Source of the DNA: Cryptomeria japonica
Lineage: Eukaryota; Streptophyta; Pinopsida; Cupressales; Cupressaceae
Reading direction: 5' to 3'
Length of the DNA stretch: 64,000 nt
Assembly: GCF_030272615.1 (NCBI RefSeq)
Contig: NC_081405.1
Location: 649,613,420 to 649,677,419 of the forward strand
The position numbers and the translations under genes were made by a program. Below the pieces are notes generated by a model. That model saw only the letters and a list, made by a program, of their open reading frames with translations. It did not search any database and was not told the DNA's origin. This document shows positions 1-11,935 of this stretch, one piece after another (within the stretch, counting starts at the first letter, position 1; each line of letters opens with the position of its first letter).

Positions 1-800
1 AATTTGCTTAATCTTTAAACATTGTCGGTCAGGAAAAGAAAGACAAATTTTCTACCAAACAGTTGGAAAATCATTATATTGATTAACCTCTGAATTAAGG
101 TACAACTCCCTCTAATAAATATTCAATCAGCGCCAAATTACACACAATCAATAGAATGCTTTTCACCAGAAAGCACTTAAAGGTAATTGCATACACCATT
201 CAATACAAAATGAATGCAAGCACTGATTCATATATAACTCTTTATATAAAGCCAACATACTTCACATGTACACTAAAACAAAATGAAAAGCTTATAAAGA
301 TGAAATTTGCCAATAGTTTTCTGCACATATAGAAAGTATAACAGCCCCTTCTTTGAAACAGATTTTCACAGAAATCAAACTTCAAATATCAAACACACAA
401 ATTTGAAACCAAAGATAACTGTCAACAAGATTTTCATTCACCGATGGTCATCCTCTTTCTACATAAACAAAATGTTTTTAGCCAATTCTAAAGATAGTCT
501 TTTCAAAAACTTAGTGAACCTTTTCAAAGTTATTACGAAACACATTTATAGGTCACCAGACCAATAGTTCTTTTAACCAAAGTAAAATTAACTCACATGA
601 GTTAATGGAAAGTAACCCTAACAGTATAACCAAAACTAAGGAAAATTACTAGACTCGCTGGCAAACAACTGCCAGTAGTGCTAGTCATGTCGTCTGCTCA
701 GTTTCGATGTGATCACTCGGGTTGGTGTTTTAGACAGACACCATCACCGCCTTCACCGTGCTCCACTCTCAATGCACTTTGAAAACTCCTGGATTACAGC
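1..800. other. No gene seen; AT-rich sequence
   Basis: I see no coding signal, repeat or RNA gene here. The only open stretch (307-567, plus) has no recognisable motif and lies in low-complexity AT-rich sequence, so I do not call it. Confidence 0.5.
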
Positions 801-809
801 TACGTGTGG

Positions 810-3800
810 CAAACTGATGTGAATTACTCTCTGCTTCTAGAGCTCCTTCTTTCTCTTCACCATCTGCATTTTATCTCTGTGGGAATCCTAGTGATCGAGA
901 CAAACTATGAGCATCGATTCCAATTTATAAATCCTTGTAAAGTCTTCCATGGACAAGGATTTCTCCACCTTAATTTGTTTGATGTGGTTGCTAAACTGGT
1001 TAATCATCTTCATAGTATCTTCCAGGGTTTCATTATCTTCCTTAAGTAATTGAACATCCACACAGTGTAAGTCCTTCTGCATGGTCGCCCTTAAGGCCAT
1101 TAATTCGCCATGCAGATTAGCTGACTCATTATAACCCTATTCAATAATCTGGTTTTGCCACTCAATACTCTCCTTGCAAATAAACATTACATCTTCATTT
1201 AATCCTGACACTTGATTTTCAGCAAGAAAATTCATCAAACCATAATGCTGAATATCCTGCATCTATTTCGAAATCACTACCCATTTGTATTTCTCTTTCT
1301 ACCACAAGACCAAGTTGGAGTCCAATGCTTTGGTGACCTTGTTGGCATCTTTGAAGATTTGGACCAAATCCATTATGTAATTGGTTGCTTGATGCATGAT
1401 CGAGGTGAGCCATTATGAGAAAACCTCGACAATCATCCTGTTTCATTGAACTTCATCAAAGAATTTTTGATTACCAGGTAATTTTGGACTAAATGGTCTT
1501 GAATTTTGAGACAATGGTAATGGACTATTTTGCAGAGCATGAATGTACTGGGCCATTTGCATTAAACTTTGCTTTAACTCAGCCTTGTCTCTTTCATCTT
1601 TCCAAGTACGAGAGATGATTCATTTAGTCGAAGTCTCTAGATGTTTCACATCTACAGCTTTGGTTCCAACCCCCAAATCAATTTGTTCAATAGAATAATC
1701 TACTTCTGAAGCCATAACAGCATCTTTGTCAGACTCGGGTCTGGCAATGTCTGTAGTCCAATGCTTTGTGCTTTCATCAAAATCAATCATGGTCTCCATT
1801 TTTAGTTTTTTGGGCTTTGTAGACCTTCCCAGCCATTTTCTCACAACATCCTCCATTGATACCGAAATAGGAACCACATTCCTTTTCTTGGTGATTAAAT
1901 CACTTAACCATTTGGGTGCCAGAGTTAGTTCCTTAGATGACATGGGTGGACATCCTGTTGAGGATGGCAGTGTGGCACGGTCCGTATGGGACTGGATTTT
2001 AAGTGTCCCTAGGTCTTGGAGAGCAGTCTCTATGTCAATTGAAACCTTGTTTGCTTCAGAAATAGGGGATACCATCTTGCACAGTGTTTCCTCTATGTCC
2101 AAATTAAGAATGAGATGAGGAGTCGACAGTTGGAAACTCTTCTTGGATCCTGACCTGGTAATTTGACCAGCAATAGAAAGCTCAACCCCGGTGTCAAGGT
2201 TCTCTTCTTTAATCCTTGTCTCCCTTTTTCGTGCATCAGAAATGAGAATGTTATTTAAAATAGAAGTTTTACTTGTGATACTCCTCTTCCCACTTTTTCT
2301 TCTCGAATTGGTTTCTCATGTCGGATGGAATCAGCAACTCCTAAGCCAACTTTATGTCCTACGAATTATATTGAAGGTGCATGTCTGAACACTATCCCCC
2401 ATCTTTTTGCTCCAATCCACTTCTGGAATAGGTTCATCATGTACTCACTTCATAAACTCAAAATCAAGTATGTCTTCATCATTAGTGGTGACATCTAAGG
2501 TATCCATTGGCAATCTCATGTCATGAATTTGTTCCAAAGTTGATCTGGACCAACTCCTTTTTCTTACTTCAAATTCATCCTAGCAACCCACCCAATAATC
2601 CTCTAACTGAGGAACATGTTGATCAGGCACCATCTTCTTCACATACTGAGCAATGAAACCCTTACTATCAAAATCATCCCTTTTCTCAAAGGTCTTCAAA
2701 TGAAACCTTTTAAATTCTAGCTCAAGATTCAGTGCATCAGAAATAGACCTACAACTATAATGGCCTAAATCAATGGGAAAAATCCCACTTGTGTCAGAGT
2801 CTTCACTATAATCCTTTGTGACATAGGCAAGCTGGCTAGAAATTTCAATCAAAATGTAGGAGTCTAAAACATACCTGAGTAGCCTAAAGGGTTCACCTTT
2901 AAATCCTCCAACCCTTAGGTAAGTGAAGTGACTGAACTGTATAAAGAAACTGTCGTAGATGTTAACAAGTTCAACAACTTCTGCAGACATTCTTCTATGC
3001 AAGTTACCTTGTAATTAAAAGGTCAGCCTTCGAGCGAAAATATCATTCCAATGGAGATAATCATCAACATGCCCTTTCAAAGTCAGATTAGGATGATACT
3101 CATAAATTCTCATGCCTTGAACCCATTTTACATGAGACAATCCAAACCATTCTCTCACACAAGCAAGCATATAGAACAAATAGGAAGACATATAAAAATT
3201 AGGCATCCCAAGATAATTACTCAAACCTTCATGTAACCTTTCCACGATGACAGTTCCCTAGTCGATGAACTGACATCTATCCAAAGTGACCTAGATGAAG
3301 AAATACATCCAGCCCTCCTAGTAAAAAGAGTGGGAATTACCCTTTATCCTTCTCAACAATATTACCAAGTCTCGGATTGCAGGAATTAAATGTTCATAGG
3401 TTAGAGGTCTTGACAACCTTGAGCCTCCTTTTTAGAATCTTAGGGGCCAATTCCGTGCAATAACAGTTCTATAAAACTACTTTTTCTTAGAGAAAATTTC
3501 ATAGGATTTACCAATGGTCCAATCTTCATAGGGTTCGCGATGTGGAATATCCATGGCTGCCATTACTGTCTGTCTATCAATGGACAACAAGACTTCACCA
3601 TCATTTTTCCTTATGCATCTATTGCCCTTGTCATAATGATTCATACATTCTAAGACTAACTCAGGGTAAGGGGCAGCTGTGGGAAAGGCAGCTGCTTCTA
3701 TTAATCCACTCTGTGCTACATCTCTCATCATAGGGTCCACGGATAAATTCCTTACTCTTTCTAGAAAAAACATCTAAATCCAGTTGGACTAGCGTTGTAT

Positions 3801-3933
3801 CACCTAATTCTGGTAAAGAGCTTACAAGGGAAGATGAGCTCATCAATTTGGGCAGAATAGGCCTCATTTTTAGTTCATGATTTTCCCAAATTAACCTTAG
3901 GCAAAGAAGGAAAGTGGGAATGGAAGCAAGCAT
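810..3933 (-). pseudogene. Decayed large retroelement protein, ORF2-like (divergent)
   Basis: Open stretches at 3477-3773, 3015-3245, 2580-3002, 1620-2102 and 888-1100 all lie in one minus-strand frame, so about 2.9 kb reads as one protein broken by stops; 1219-1446 is in another frame, implying indels. The N-terminal part is helical, with phrases such as PELVLECMNHYDKG and DRQTVMAAMDIP, a style I associate with proteins carried by plant LTR retrotransposons. The middle is basic (STKPKKLK). The end (about 888-1100) has coiled-coil-like heptads. This layout of globular N-terminus, basic centre and coiled-coil end matches the ORF2 proteins at 29256-32456 and 47097-50303, but direct similarity is weak, so kinship is an inference. 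Function is unknown. No LTR or primer site is visible next to it. Confidence 0.5.
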
Positions 3934-4433
3934 CTAACAGAACACCCAAATCTTTAAAACAAACTACAACAATTTAGAAAGTTGTTAAACATACCTTCCT
4001 TTGTCCTTTGTAAACCTCTATCACAGCCTATTTCTCCCACTCCAAAAACTCCTTCTTAGAACCTTCTCAAGAAAATAATAATCCCAACATGACAACTACT
4101 CAGTTTTAAAGCCGAGAAAATCTTACCTATCATTACCAAAAGCTACCTTCATTACTCCTCATTCATGTGACCTTACTTTGAAATGATTGCGTTGTAGCAT
4201 GATTTAAATGCTAAGTCACTTCACTTCTGACATAATGGATCCTCACACATACTTGCTATCAATGGCAGATTTCAAATCATTGAAGAAAGAATATTCCTTC
4301 CCTCGATGGTCATTTATCATGTCCTAAAAATCCACATCGTCATCTCATGGCAAGTCACATGTCCTCCAAGAAACCTATACATCCAACCCTAAACTTTGCA
4401 AAAAAATCACGACACAACACTAACATGAAAAAT
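3934..4433. other. No gene seen
   Basis: AT-rich sequence with scattered stops in all frames. It could be the leader of the minus-strand remnant that follows on the left, but nothing in it shows that. Confidence 0.4.
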
Positions 4434-4600
4434 CTTGAACCTTGAACCAAAAAGGTTTAGGTTCAAAGTTCAAAGAATGCAAAATGCTGACAAGGACTAG
4501 CAAAACTTAAAACTGCATGGGAGGAAAAACATTCAAAACAATGCTCGTTGAACTTTGAACCTTGAACCAAAAAGGTTCAAGTTCAAGGTTCAAGTTCAAC
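4434..4600. repeat. Two GGTTCAA-rich hairpins
   Basis: Positions 4434-4475 and 4547-4600 are each near-palindromes built from the heptamer GGTTCAA and its complement TTGAACC, with an AAAAA loop. In the second, the left arm (4547-4568) pairs with the right arm (4574-4600) apart from a few slipped bases. The two hairpins are about 70 bp apart and share sequence. From 4601 to 4890 I see no gene. Confidence 0.7.
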
Positions 4601-4890
4601 ACAGTGAAACTTAACAATGACAAAGTTACATGAGGAAAATTTAAGCAAGTGACTTGACCGACGAATTAGATAAGCATTACTTCAAACAAGGACACATATG
4701 GAATGGAAATTTTTATATGGGCTCAACAGTGGCTCTGCATGGGGATTGGAACTTGTAAAGTACCAAGTGATGAATCTCAAAATCTCTAGTTTCACAAAAA
4801 TGACAAAATAAGGTTCAACTCTCAACAAAAACTGACATACCTAGGCTAACACAACAAAAATGTATGTACAAACTAACAGGGAATGCCTAT

Positions 4891-5130
4891 TTACAATTGA
4901 TACAATTTTAAGTCCTGCCCATTATAAGATAGGGGTAGTTCAAAGACATTCTTATAAGTGAGTTTAAAATAATTGGGCCCCTTTATCTCATGAGTCACAT
5001 AAGGCCCCTTCCACAGTGACTCAAATTTTCCATGAGCACCTTTCGGTTCTCTCCTTTTATCCCATAATAACACCAGGTCCCCTTGCATGAACTTTCTAGG
5101 CCTTGCTTTCTGATCAAAAATATTTTTAAC
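4891..5130 (-). pseudogene. Ty3/gypsy integrase C-terminal fragment
   Basis: A minus-strand frame, open from 5130 to its stop at 4891, encodes the end of a gypsy integrase: a basic KARPRKF lead-in, then GDLVLLWDKRREPKGAHGKF and SLWKGPY, the SH3-like fold that follows the catalytic core in gypsy polyproteins, ending in DLKLYQL. The frame is still open exactly where the LTR of the next element begins (5131), so an older gypsy element was cut by that insertion. The rest of its integrase should resume beyond 14072, but a microsatellite is found there. Confidence 0.8.
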
Positions 5131-7247
5131 TGCTCAAAAGGTTCAATATGTTACCCAAAGACTTGTTTGAGTCTACTATATGTGTTTATGAAGTCCTTCT
5201 TGTGGTTGTAGAACTAGGAAACTCATGTATCACTTTTCTAACAAACTCCCCTTTGGTGAAGGCTCAGTCCCAAGCTCAAAATCTACTCAAATTTCTCACT
5301 CCACCCATATACACACCCTCAATCCCTATTCTTTGGCATTCAACCCTCTGTTTCAGAGTTCTTTAGGGGTATTTTTCATGGACAAGTAAGGCCAGCAAGG
5401 TTTTATTCCAGTTTTGATGCTCAAAGCTTAGTTTAAGGCCCATAGCCTTGGCTTACTCAACTAGGCAACCAAAGGATCCAAAACCTCCAAAGGGGCTACA
5501 CACTGTCCAAGGATCCATTTGACATTTGTTTCATTATCTTAGGATGATCACATAAGGTTTACCAAGTTCCCAAATCCTACTTACAAACGGGTTTGAGCAT
5601 TCTTTCAAAAACTATCATTTTTGTGTGTTATGCAACAAAGGGCTACTAGCCCGTGGAGGCCTAATTGGCTCTTTTTTGCTCACCTAGCCCAGCGATGGGA
5701 TTTTCCAACATAAAAATTGTTTTGGATGATGTCTAGGAGGTCTATGTTTTAAGATTTTTCAAGTCTTGAGCTCCATGAGGAAGGTTTAATGACTGTCCAC
5801 TTTTTTTGGCACAAAAGAAGGGTTTACTGGGGGTTTTGAGTTTGCAAAGTTTGATTTGTCAACTCGTTCATGAACCAAGGCCTAAACTTGACTAAGGAAG
5901 TCTACCACACCTTGGAGAACACTATCCAATCCATTTACACTTGTCATTTTTCCAAACATTTGGCATACTAACTGAAAATCAGAAAACTAACCCTGTGACA
6001 GTCATATCACTGCCCTTTACCAGCCATACTGTTGCTCCTTCTTTAGGCCTGCATCACAAGGTGTTTGATCTAAAATTATACCTTGCGAAGGTCTGAAAAA
6101 CACTAATCAACTTCCCTATTACATTTCCTTCGTCAATACAAGGCTTGGATTATACCTTTAAAGCATTCCATGAGCATTTGACAAGTATAATTCACAAAAA
6201 TAGTGAAGTCACTGTTTTGTTTACAAAATCAGAATGATTGAATGGAACAAGCTTATTCTAACACTTCAAGATGATGCCAAACAGCCTTGGTCACATGTCC
6301 AGACCTCTGGCTCATTCATTTGTTCACTCCAAATTCCTTTTGGGTGCAAATATTGAGTTTTTGTTCATGTTACTAGCCAAGCAATCAACACTTGCCTAGT
6401 ATTCGCTCAAGTTCTTTTTCCAACCACACTCTTGGCACAAAGTAGAGCATATCTATAGTATATACATGAATTCCAACTTGACTAAATCCATATTATGGGA
6501 TCCCAAGCATGGATTAGTCAAGTGGAGTCATTTTGGAGCTTCAAACCTTTAATAGGGCAGCAAGCACCCAGTTTTAGAAATAATTTTGTAAAATCAGACT
6601 TTTTGAAGAAACCAATGCCAAAATCAACTACAAAGCATTAAAAAAGTACCATGAACACTTTCCCAAAGGTACAGTATGGATTAAGAAGGTACAATACGGA
6701 CCATTTAACTAAAAGATACAAAAAACCAGTCATAAAGCCATTATTTTCTGATTTTATTGAAGAAATTTTGGTTTTAACAATAACCAACCCTTTTCAAAGC
6801 AAAGAGAGGTGTTTTTATAGTCCACCAAGGTTGTTATCAATCTCAGTATGGATAGGAAGCTTCCATAACCATGTTTTTCAAGAAAAACACAAAAATTGAC
6901 AATTTTGACAACTTTTTGAGGCAAATGACAACATTTCTTGCTTAAAAAGGCATTTTTGACAATCTAACCTTGTAAACTTGTGTAATCAACTTAGACAACC
7001 TAAAAAACATGTTTCAATGCTTTGGAAAGCATTAGAAGACCTTTTTGGCAATTTTGCACATTTTTGCCAAAAATTGTCAACTCAAGGCCTAAAATGCAAG
7101 ATTTGATCTCTTAAGCCCAAAATGAGATCAAAACCACTACACATGACTCATAACAACATAGAAAACCTATAACAAGAAATTACAAACATGAAAGCATTAA
7201 AAACTCAAAAAAATGGGAATTTTACCCAACTAGATAATCCTGCACCA
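5131..7247 (-). repeat. 3' LTR of chromovirus G1
   Basis: It matches 11936-14072 along its length with scattered substitutions and short indels. On the plus strand it starts TGCTCAAAAGG and ends CCTGCACCA, so the element-sense ends are TG...CA. Next to its right edge lies the polypurine tract (7248-7262), which makes this the 3' LTR of a minus-strand element. The open stretch 6651-6899 inside it has no recognisable protein. Confidence 0.88.
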
Positions 7248-7262
7248 TATTCCCCCAAAAAC
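7248..7262 (-). other. Polypurine tract of G1
   Basis: The minus strand reads TTTTTGGGGGAATA directly before the 3' LTR start TGGTGCAGG. This is the expected position of the plus-strand primer in LTR retrotransposons. Confidence 0.75.
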
Positions 7263-7269
7263 AAAGAAG

Positions 7270-10200
7270 TCATGTGAATCCTTGAGGCAGCAAAGAAGAA
7301 GGAATGCCAACTCTCTGAAAGTCAGCTTCAAGTATCCATGTGGCCTCTGAGATAGGTAGATCCTTCCATTTGATGAGATGCTCCATGTAGGTGTGATTCC
7401 TTATCTTTTTGAGAATTTTGGAGTCTAGAACTTGTTCTGCTTGGGGAAAAGAAAGAGAAGGGAGAGATAGATCAGAAAGGGATTTGGAAACATATAAAAC
7501 TCTTTGAATCTCCTCAGGTGGCTACCCTTTGAAAGCAATCAGATCTGCAACATTAAAAATGGGGGACAAGGAAACATTCGTAGGCAAATCAACTTTGTAA
7601 GCATTAGACCCATACTTAGCCAAGATCTTGCAAGGGCCTATCCTCCTCATCTGAAGTTTTCTTGGAACTCCCTTTTGTAGCCTTGCCTTGTTCAAATGAA
7701 CCATCACATAATCACCTATGGAGAACTGAACATCTCTCTTTGTAGCATCCACTCTTGCCTTGACTTGTTGAGAGGTATCTTGGAGAGCTTGTCTCACTTG
7801 CTCATGAACCTCCTTCATGGACTGAGCCATGTCATACGTTGGTCCACTCTTATGCTACAAGTTAGTGATATCCTTCAACTCCATTATACCCCTAGGATGC
7901 ATACCATAAACAACTTCAAATTGACTTTTACCTGTAGACCGGTTAACATTGTCATTGTAGGCATATTTTGCTTGATGAATGAGCTGATCTCAACTCTACC
8001 CATATTCCTTTGTCAAGCACTAAAGCATGTTTCCCAGAGACATGTTCACAACTTTGGTTTGGCCATCAGTTTTTGGGTGATAAGCTGAACCAAAAGAGAG
8101 ATTAGTACCCAATCTCTTCCACAATATTTTCCAGAAATGACCAAGAAACTTAACATCCCTATCTGAAATAATGCTAGTAGGCAAACCATGGAATCTAAAA
8201 ACTTCTTTGAAAAACAAATAGGCAATGTGACTTGCATCATGTGTTGTCTTACAAGGAATGAAGTGAGCCATTTTGCTGAATCTGTCAACTACTACAAAGA
8301 TGCTATCAAATCCTGCTTGAGTTCTAGGTAATCCTACCACAAAATCCATACTAATGCAATCCCAAGCCCTATGTGGAATGGGAAGATGCTGATATAAACC
8401 AGCATTAAAGGAATTACCTTTTTCTTTCTGACATACCAAGCACTACTCAACATACCCACTGATGTCTCTCTGCATCTTAGGCCAATAATAGAACCTTTGA
8501 ACCAGCTCTAAGGTCTTGTTGAGACCGAAATATCCACTTAAGCACCCATTGTGCTTCTCTTGAATGAGGTTCTCTTGAATAGAACCCTTTGGAACACACA
8601 ATTGTCCAACCCTAAATAACAAACCATCCTGCAAAGTGAAATTAGCATATGCACTATGGAAATTATTCTCAAAGTCTTTACAAACTTTATAAGCTTCAGC
8701 AAAATCATCATCAGTACGATACATGTCTTCGAAACTATCAATACCAATGCTCTGAACTTGAATCTCATGAATAGTTAACAACCTTCTACTCAAAGCATCT
8801 ACTACTTTATTCAACTGGCCCTTCTTATGCTTAAGAGTAAAAGTGTAAGCTTGTAAGTATTCTACCCATTTAACATGCCTATGATTCAGTTTATTGTGTG
8901 AGTTCAAGAAACTGAGTGCCTGATTATATGTGTAAACAACAAATTCCTTAGGAAGAAGATAGTGTCTCCATTTCCCAAGTGCTTCTACTAATGCATAGAG
9001 TTCTAAATCATAGGAAGAGTACTTTTTCTTTGCATCATTTAAATTTTCACTAAAGAATGTAATTGGTCTATTTTATTGACTTAAAACAGCTCCTACTACA
9101 ATATTGCTAGCATCACATTCAATAGTAAAAAGCTTATCAAAACTAGGTAAAGTGAGCACAGGTTGAGTAGCTACTTTAGTTTTCAATAACTCAAACCCCT
9201 TATTGGCTGCACTTGTCCATTGAAACTTTACCTTTACACCCCCTTTGATGGTGTCCAACATTGGAGCATAAATCTCATTGAATCCCCTAATGAGTTTTCT
9301 ATAAAACTGTGCCAAACCATAGAAGCTTCTGACATAACTGGCTGTCTTAGGAGTTGGCCAACTGGTTATTGCTACAACTTTATATTGATCCATTCTTAGA
9401 TTACCTCTTGATACAACAAAACCAAGATAGACCAATTCTTGCTTCATGAAATCATATTTTTCAAGATTAATGGTTAACTATTCATCAGATAACTTTCTCA
9501 AAACAATAGCTAAATGTTTTAGATGCTCTGCTTTGGTCTTACTAAAAATAAGAATATCATCCAAATACACAACAACAAACTTGCCAATGAAATCATGTAA
9601 AACTTCATTCATGAGTCTCATGAATGTGCTGGGAGCATTAGAGAGTCCAAATGGCATGACAAGCCACTCATAAAGACCCTCATTCATTTTGAAAGTTGTC
9701 TTCCACTCATCACCCTCTTTGATTCTTATTTTATGGTAACCACTCTTCAAATCTATCTTACTGAAATACTGTGCACCCCCCAAACAATCCATCAAGTCCT
9801 CTATTCTGGGTATGGGGAATCTGTATCTGATGGTGATCTTGTTTATGGCTCTAGAATTTGTACAAAGCCTCCATGTTCCACCCTTCTTAGGTGCCAACAC
9901 TGTAGTTACTACACAAGGACTAATGCTTTTCCTAATCAACCCTTGGTCTAAGAGTTCTTGTATTTGTCTTGCTACCTCTTTTTTTTGTTTAGGGGTCATC
10001 TTGTAGGCTACCTTATTGGGCAAAGAGGCTCCAGGTATGAAGTCAATCTGATGGCTAATGGCTCTAGGAGGTGGTAAGGCTGCAAGTGTACCATCACTGA
10101 TTATTCATTTGAAGTTATCATGGATTTGTTGCACCTCATATGGTATCTCAACTTTCTTTTCTACCTTTTCTTCCTTGGGTTTCACTTTGAGTGCAAATCC

Positions 10201-10887
10201 CACTCCTTCACCCTCTTCTAGTGTTTTTATGAACTCTTTCTTATTCACTAACAAGATGTTAGGTACTTTGTTGCTGCTCTCTCCTTCTTCAGTGAGGGAC
10301 TGAATCTGATAGGCTACTCCATCTTTCTGAAATGAATAGGAGTTTCTTTCCCCATCATGCTGTGCTTTTCGATCAAACTGCCATGGTCTACCCAACAGTA
10401 GGTAGCAAGCATCCATAGGAAGGATGTCACATAGGATCCTATCTACATATCCCCCAATGTGGAAATATACCCAAGCTTGCTCATTTACTAACACATGTTG
10501 TCCCTTATTCAACCATGTGACTTTATATGGCTCCTTGTGTTGTATCCTAGGTAGTTTCAGTTTGCTTACTGCTTCCTCTGATATGATGTTATCTGTGGAT
10601 CCTGAATCTATGATCACCTTACACACCTTTCCCATGATTTTACACTTGATCTTGAACAATGTTCTTCTCTGGGAGGCCTCTGTACTATGTGGCTTCTTCA
10701 TTAACACTCTCTTGATCATCAAACTCTCACCATCTTCTAAAGCTAGGTTGTTGAGTGCTGAAGTTCTGGTATTACCTCCATCTTCTTGAACATAGTTTAC
10801 TCTCTTTTCACCACCATAGGATGAACTAGGCTTCTCTAGGCATCTATAGGTAGGGTGGCCTAGCTTTTGGTAGTTATAGCACTTCAT
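7270..10887 (-). pseudogene. Chromovirus pol polyprotein remnant (PR-RT-RH-IN-chromodomain)
   Basis: One minus-strand frame runs from 10887 to the stop at 7270 through in-frame stops near 10105, 9478, 9073, 8440 and 7520. In order: a damaged zinc knuckle (CYNYQKLGHPTYRC, second Cys changed to Tyr); retropepsin with IDSGST (about 10500) and LLGRPW; RT with PFGLSNAP and YLDD (about 9478-10023); RNase H (about 8900-9450); the integrase HHCC end, with its second Cys pair CLVCQ just past the stop at 8440; integrase core with DFVVG, SDRD and [13 protein letters not shown], where the usual catalytic Glu is Lys (near 8060); the SH3-like GDYVMVHLNK; and a chromodomain at 7270-7450 (VLDSKILKKI, HLIKWKDLP, ATWILE). 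Several stops (9478, 8440, 7520) are TAG where relatives have Gln, consistent with CAG-to-TAG change. It would have copied RNA to DNA and integrated it; now inactive. Confidence 0.92.
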
Positions 10888-11018
10888 GGTTGAGAATTAG
10901 GACCCTCTCCCTAGTCCATTAGATATACCCCTACTAAGGTTGCTTGATCCCCTACCCTATAGTTGGGTTTTCTCTAAGAGTCCCCACTTTTCTCTAGAAG
11001 TTTAGACTCTCCTTGGGA

Positions 11019-11859
11019 TCATTGATCTATGATCCTTCCCTCAAAACTACCTCTATGGCCTCTACCATCTCTTCCCCTACCTCTTCCTCTATTGTTTTGT
11101 TCTTTCTTTCTCCTACCTTTCTTTTTCACCTTAAGTGCCAATTGATAGAACTTGTGTACTGTTTGTGAGCATAACAAGCTCATCTCCTCCTGGATGCTCC
11201 ATCTTAACCCATTCAACTACCTTGCCACTTTGATACTCTCATCCTCTACTACTCTGGATCTCATGCATAGTTTCTGAAACTCTTAAGTGTAGCTACTGAC
11301 ATCTAGGTCTTTTTGTCTCAAGTTTTTTCTTTTCTTGTGAAGTTGTATCTCATAGTCTTTAGGAAGGTAGGTCTCTTTGATTTTGGCTACCATTGCTTTC
11401 CAGGTGGCTAGTTGTTGCTTACATTCTTTCACCCTTTCCTCTTGGATGAATTTCCACCATGTTAAGGCTACCCCTCTCAGCCTTGATTTTGCCACCTTAA
11501 CCTTTTGTGCTTCAGTCACTCCATCACATTCAAAATGGTTTTCTAACCCTTCAATCCACTCTATTAGAGCATCTGGATCCATCTTCCCAGTGAAAAGAGC
11601 CACTCCTTCTAAGGTCTTACCACTCATAGCTCTCAAGGCTTTCAAGAATGGTTCTAGCTCAATGATAGGGTTTGGCATGGGGACTTCATCCTCTATTGCC
11701 ATCATTTTACCCTGATCTCCAACCTTATCATGGACTTCTTTAGTTTTGACTTTTACTTCAGCTAGTTTCATTGCTAGTTGATCTAATCTCTCTCTGAGTG
11801 TGCCCTATTTTCCTCTTCTTGGTCTTCAACCTTTTGGCCAATTTTGCATTAGTCACCAT
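11019..11859 (-). pseudogene. Chromovirus gag remnant
   Basis: A likely start ATG at 11859 begins MVTNAKLAKR, followed after two small frameshifts by an acidic coiled coil and then the main open stretch 11283-11771. That stretch carries the retrotransposon gag (capsid) core: LFTGKMDPDALIEWIEGLE, KVKVAKSRLRGVALTWW and a QLHKKRKNLRQ tail. A stop at 11283 precedes EFQKLCMRS. A basic segment follows (11019-11216: GRRKKEQNNRGRGRGRDGRG), normal upstream of the zinc knuckle that sits at the start of the pol frame. Gag (frame of 11771) and pol (frame of 10887) are in different frames although chromoviruses usually have one ORF, so an indel lies between 10890 and 11020. Confidence 0.85.
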
Positions 11860-11897
11860 GTTTGCCTAATGTTCCTTTCCTCCTAAATCTTTTGTTG

Positions 11898-11909
11898 GCT
11901 CTGATAGCA
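11898..11909 (-). other. Primer binding site of G1 (initiator Met-tRNA type)
   Basis: The minus strand reads TGCTATCAGAGC, one base from the plant consensus TGGTATCAGAGC complementary to initiator tRNA-Met. It lies 26 bp from the LTR edge I infer at 11936, farther than the usual 0-5 bp. Either the LTR edge is nearer 11913 or sequence was gained. Confidence 0.7.
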
Positions 11910-11935
11910 CTATGATAGGGAGCTTGATAGGTAAG

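Noticed and set aside
307-567. 86-codon open frame near the window start
   Set aside because: No motif, AT-rich context, no supporting neighbour; likely chance.
4891-5130. Integrase fragment as part of chromovirus G1
   Set aside because: G1 has its own integrase C-terminus and chromodomain at 7270-7830, and this piece lies outside the G1 LTR.
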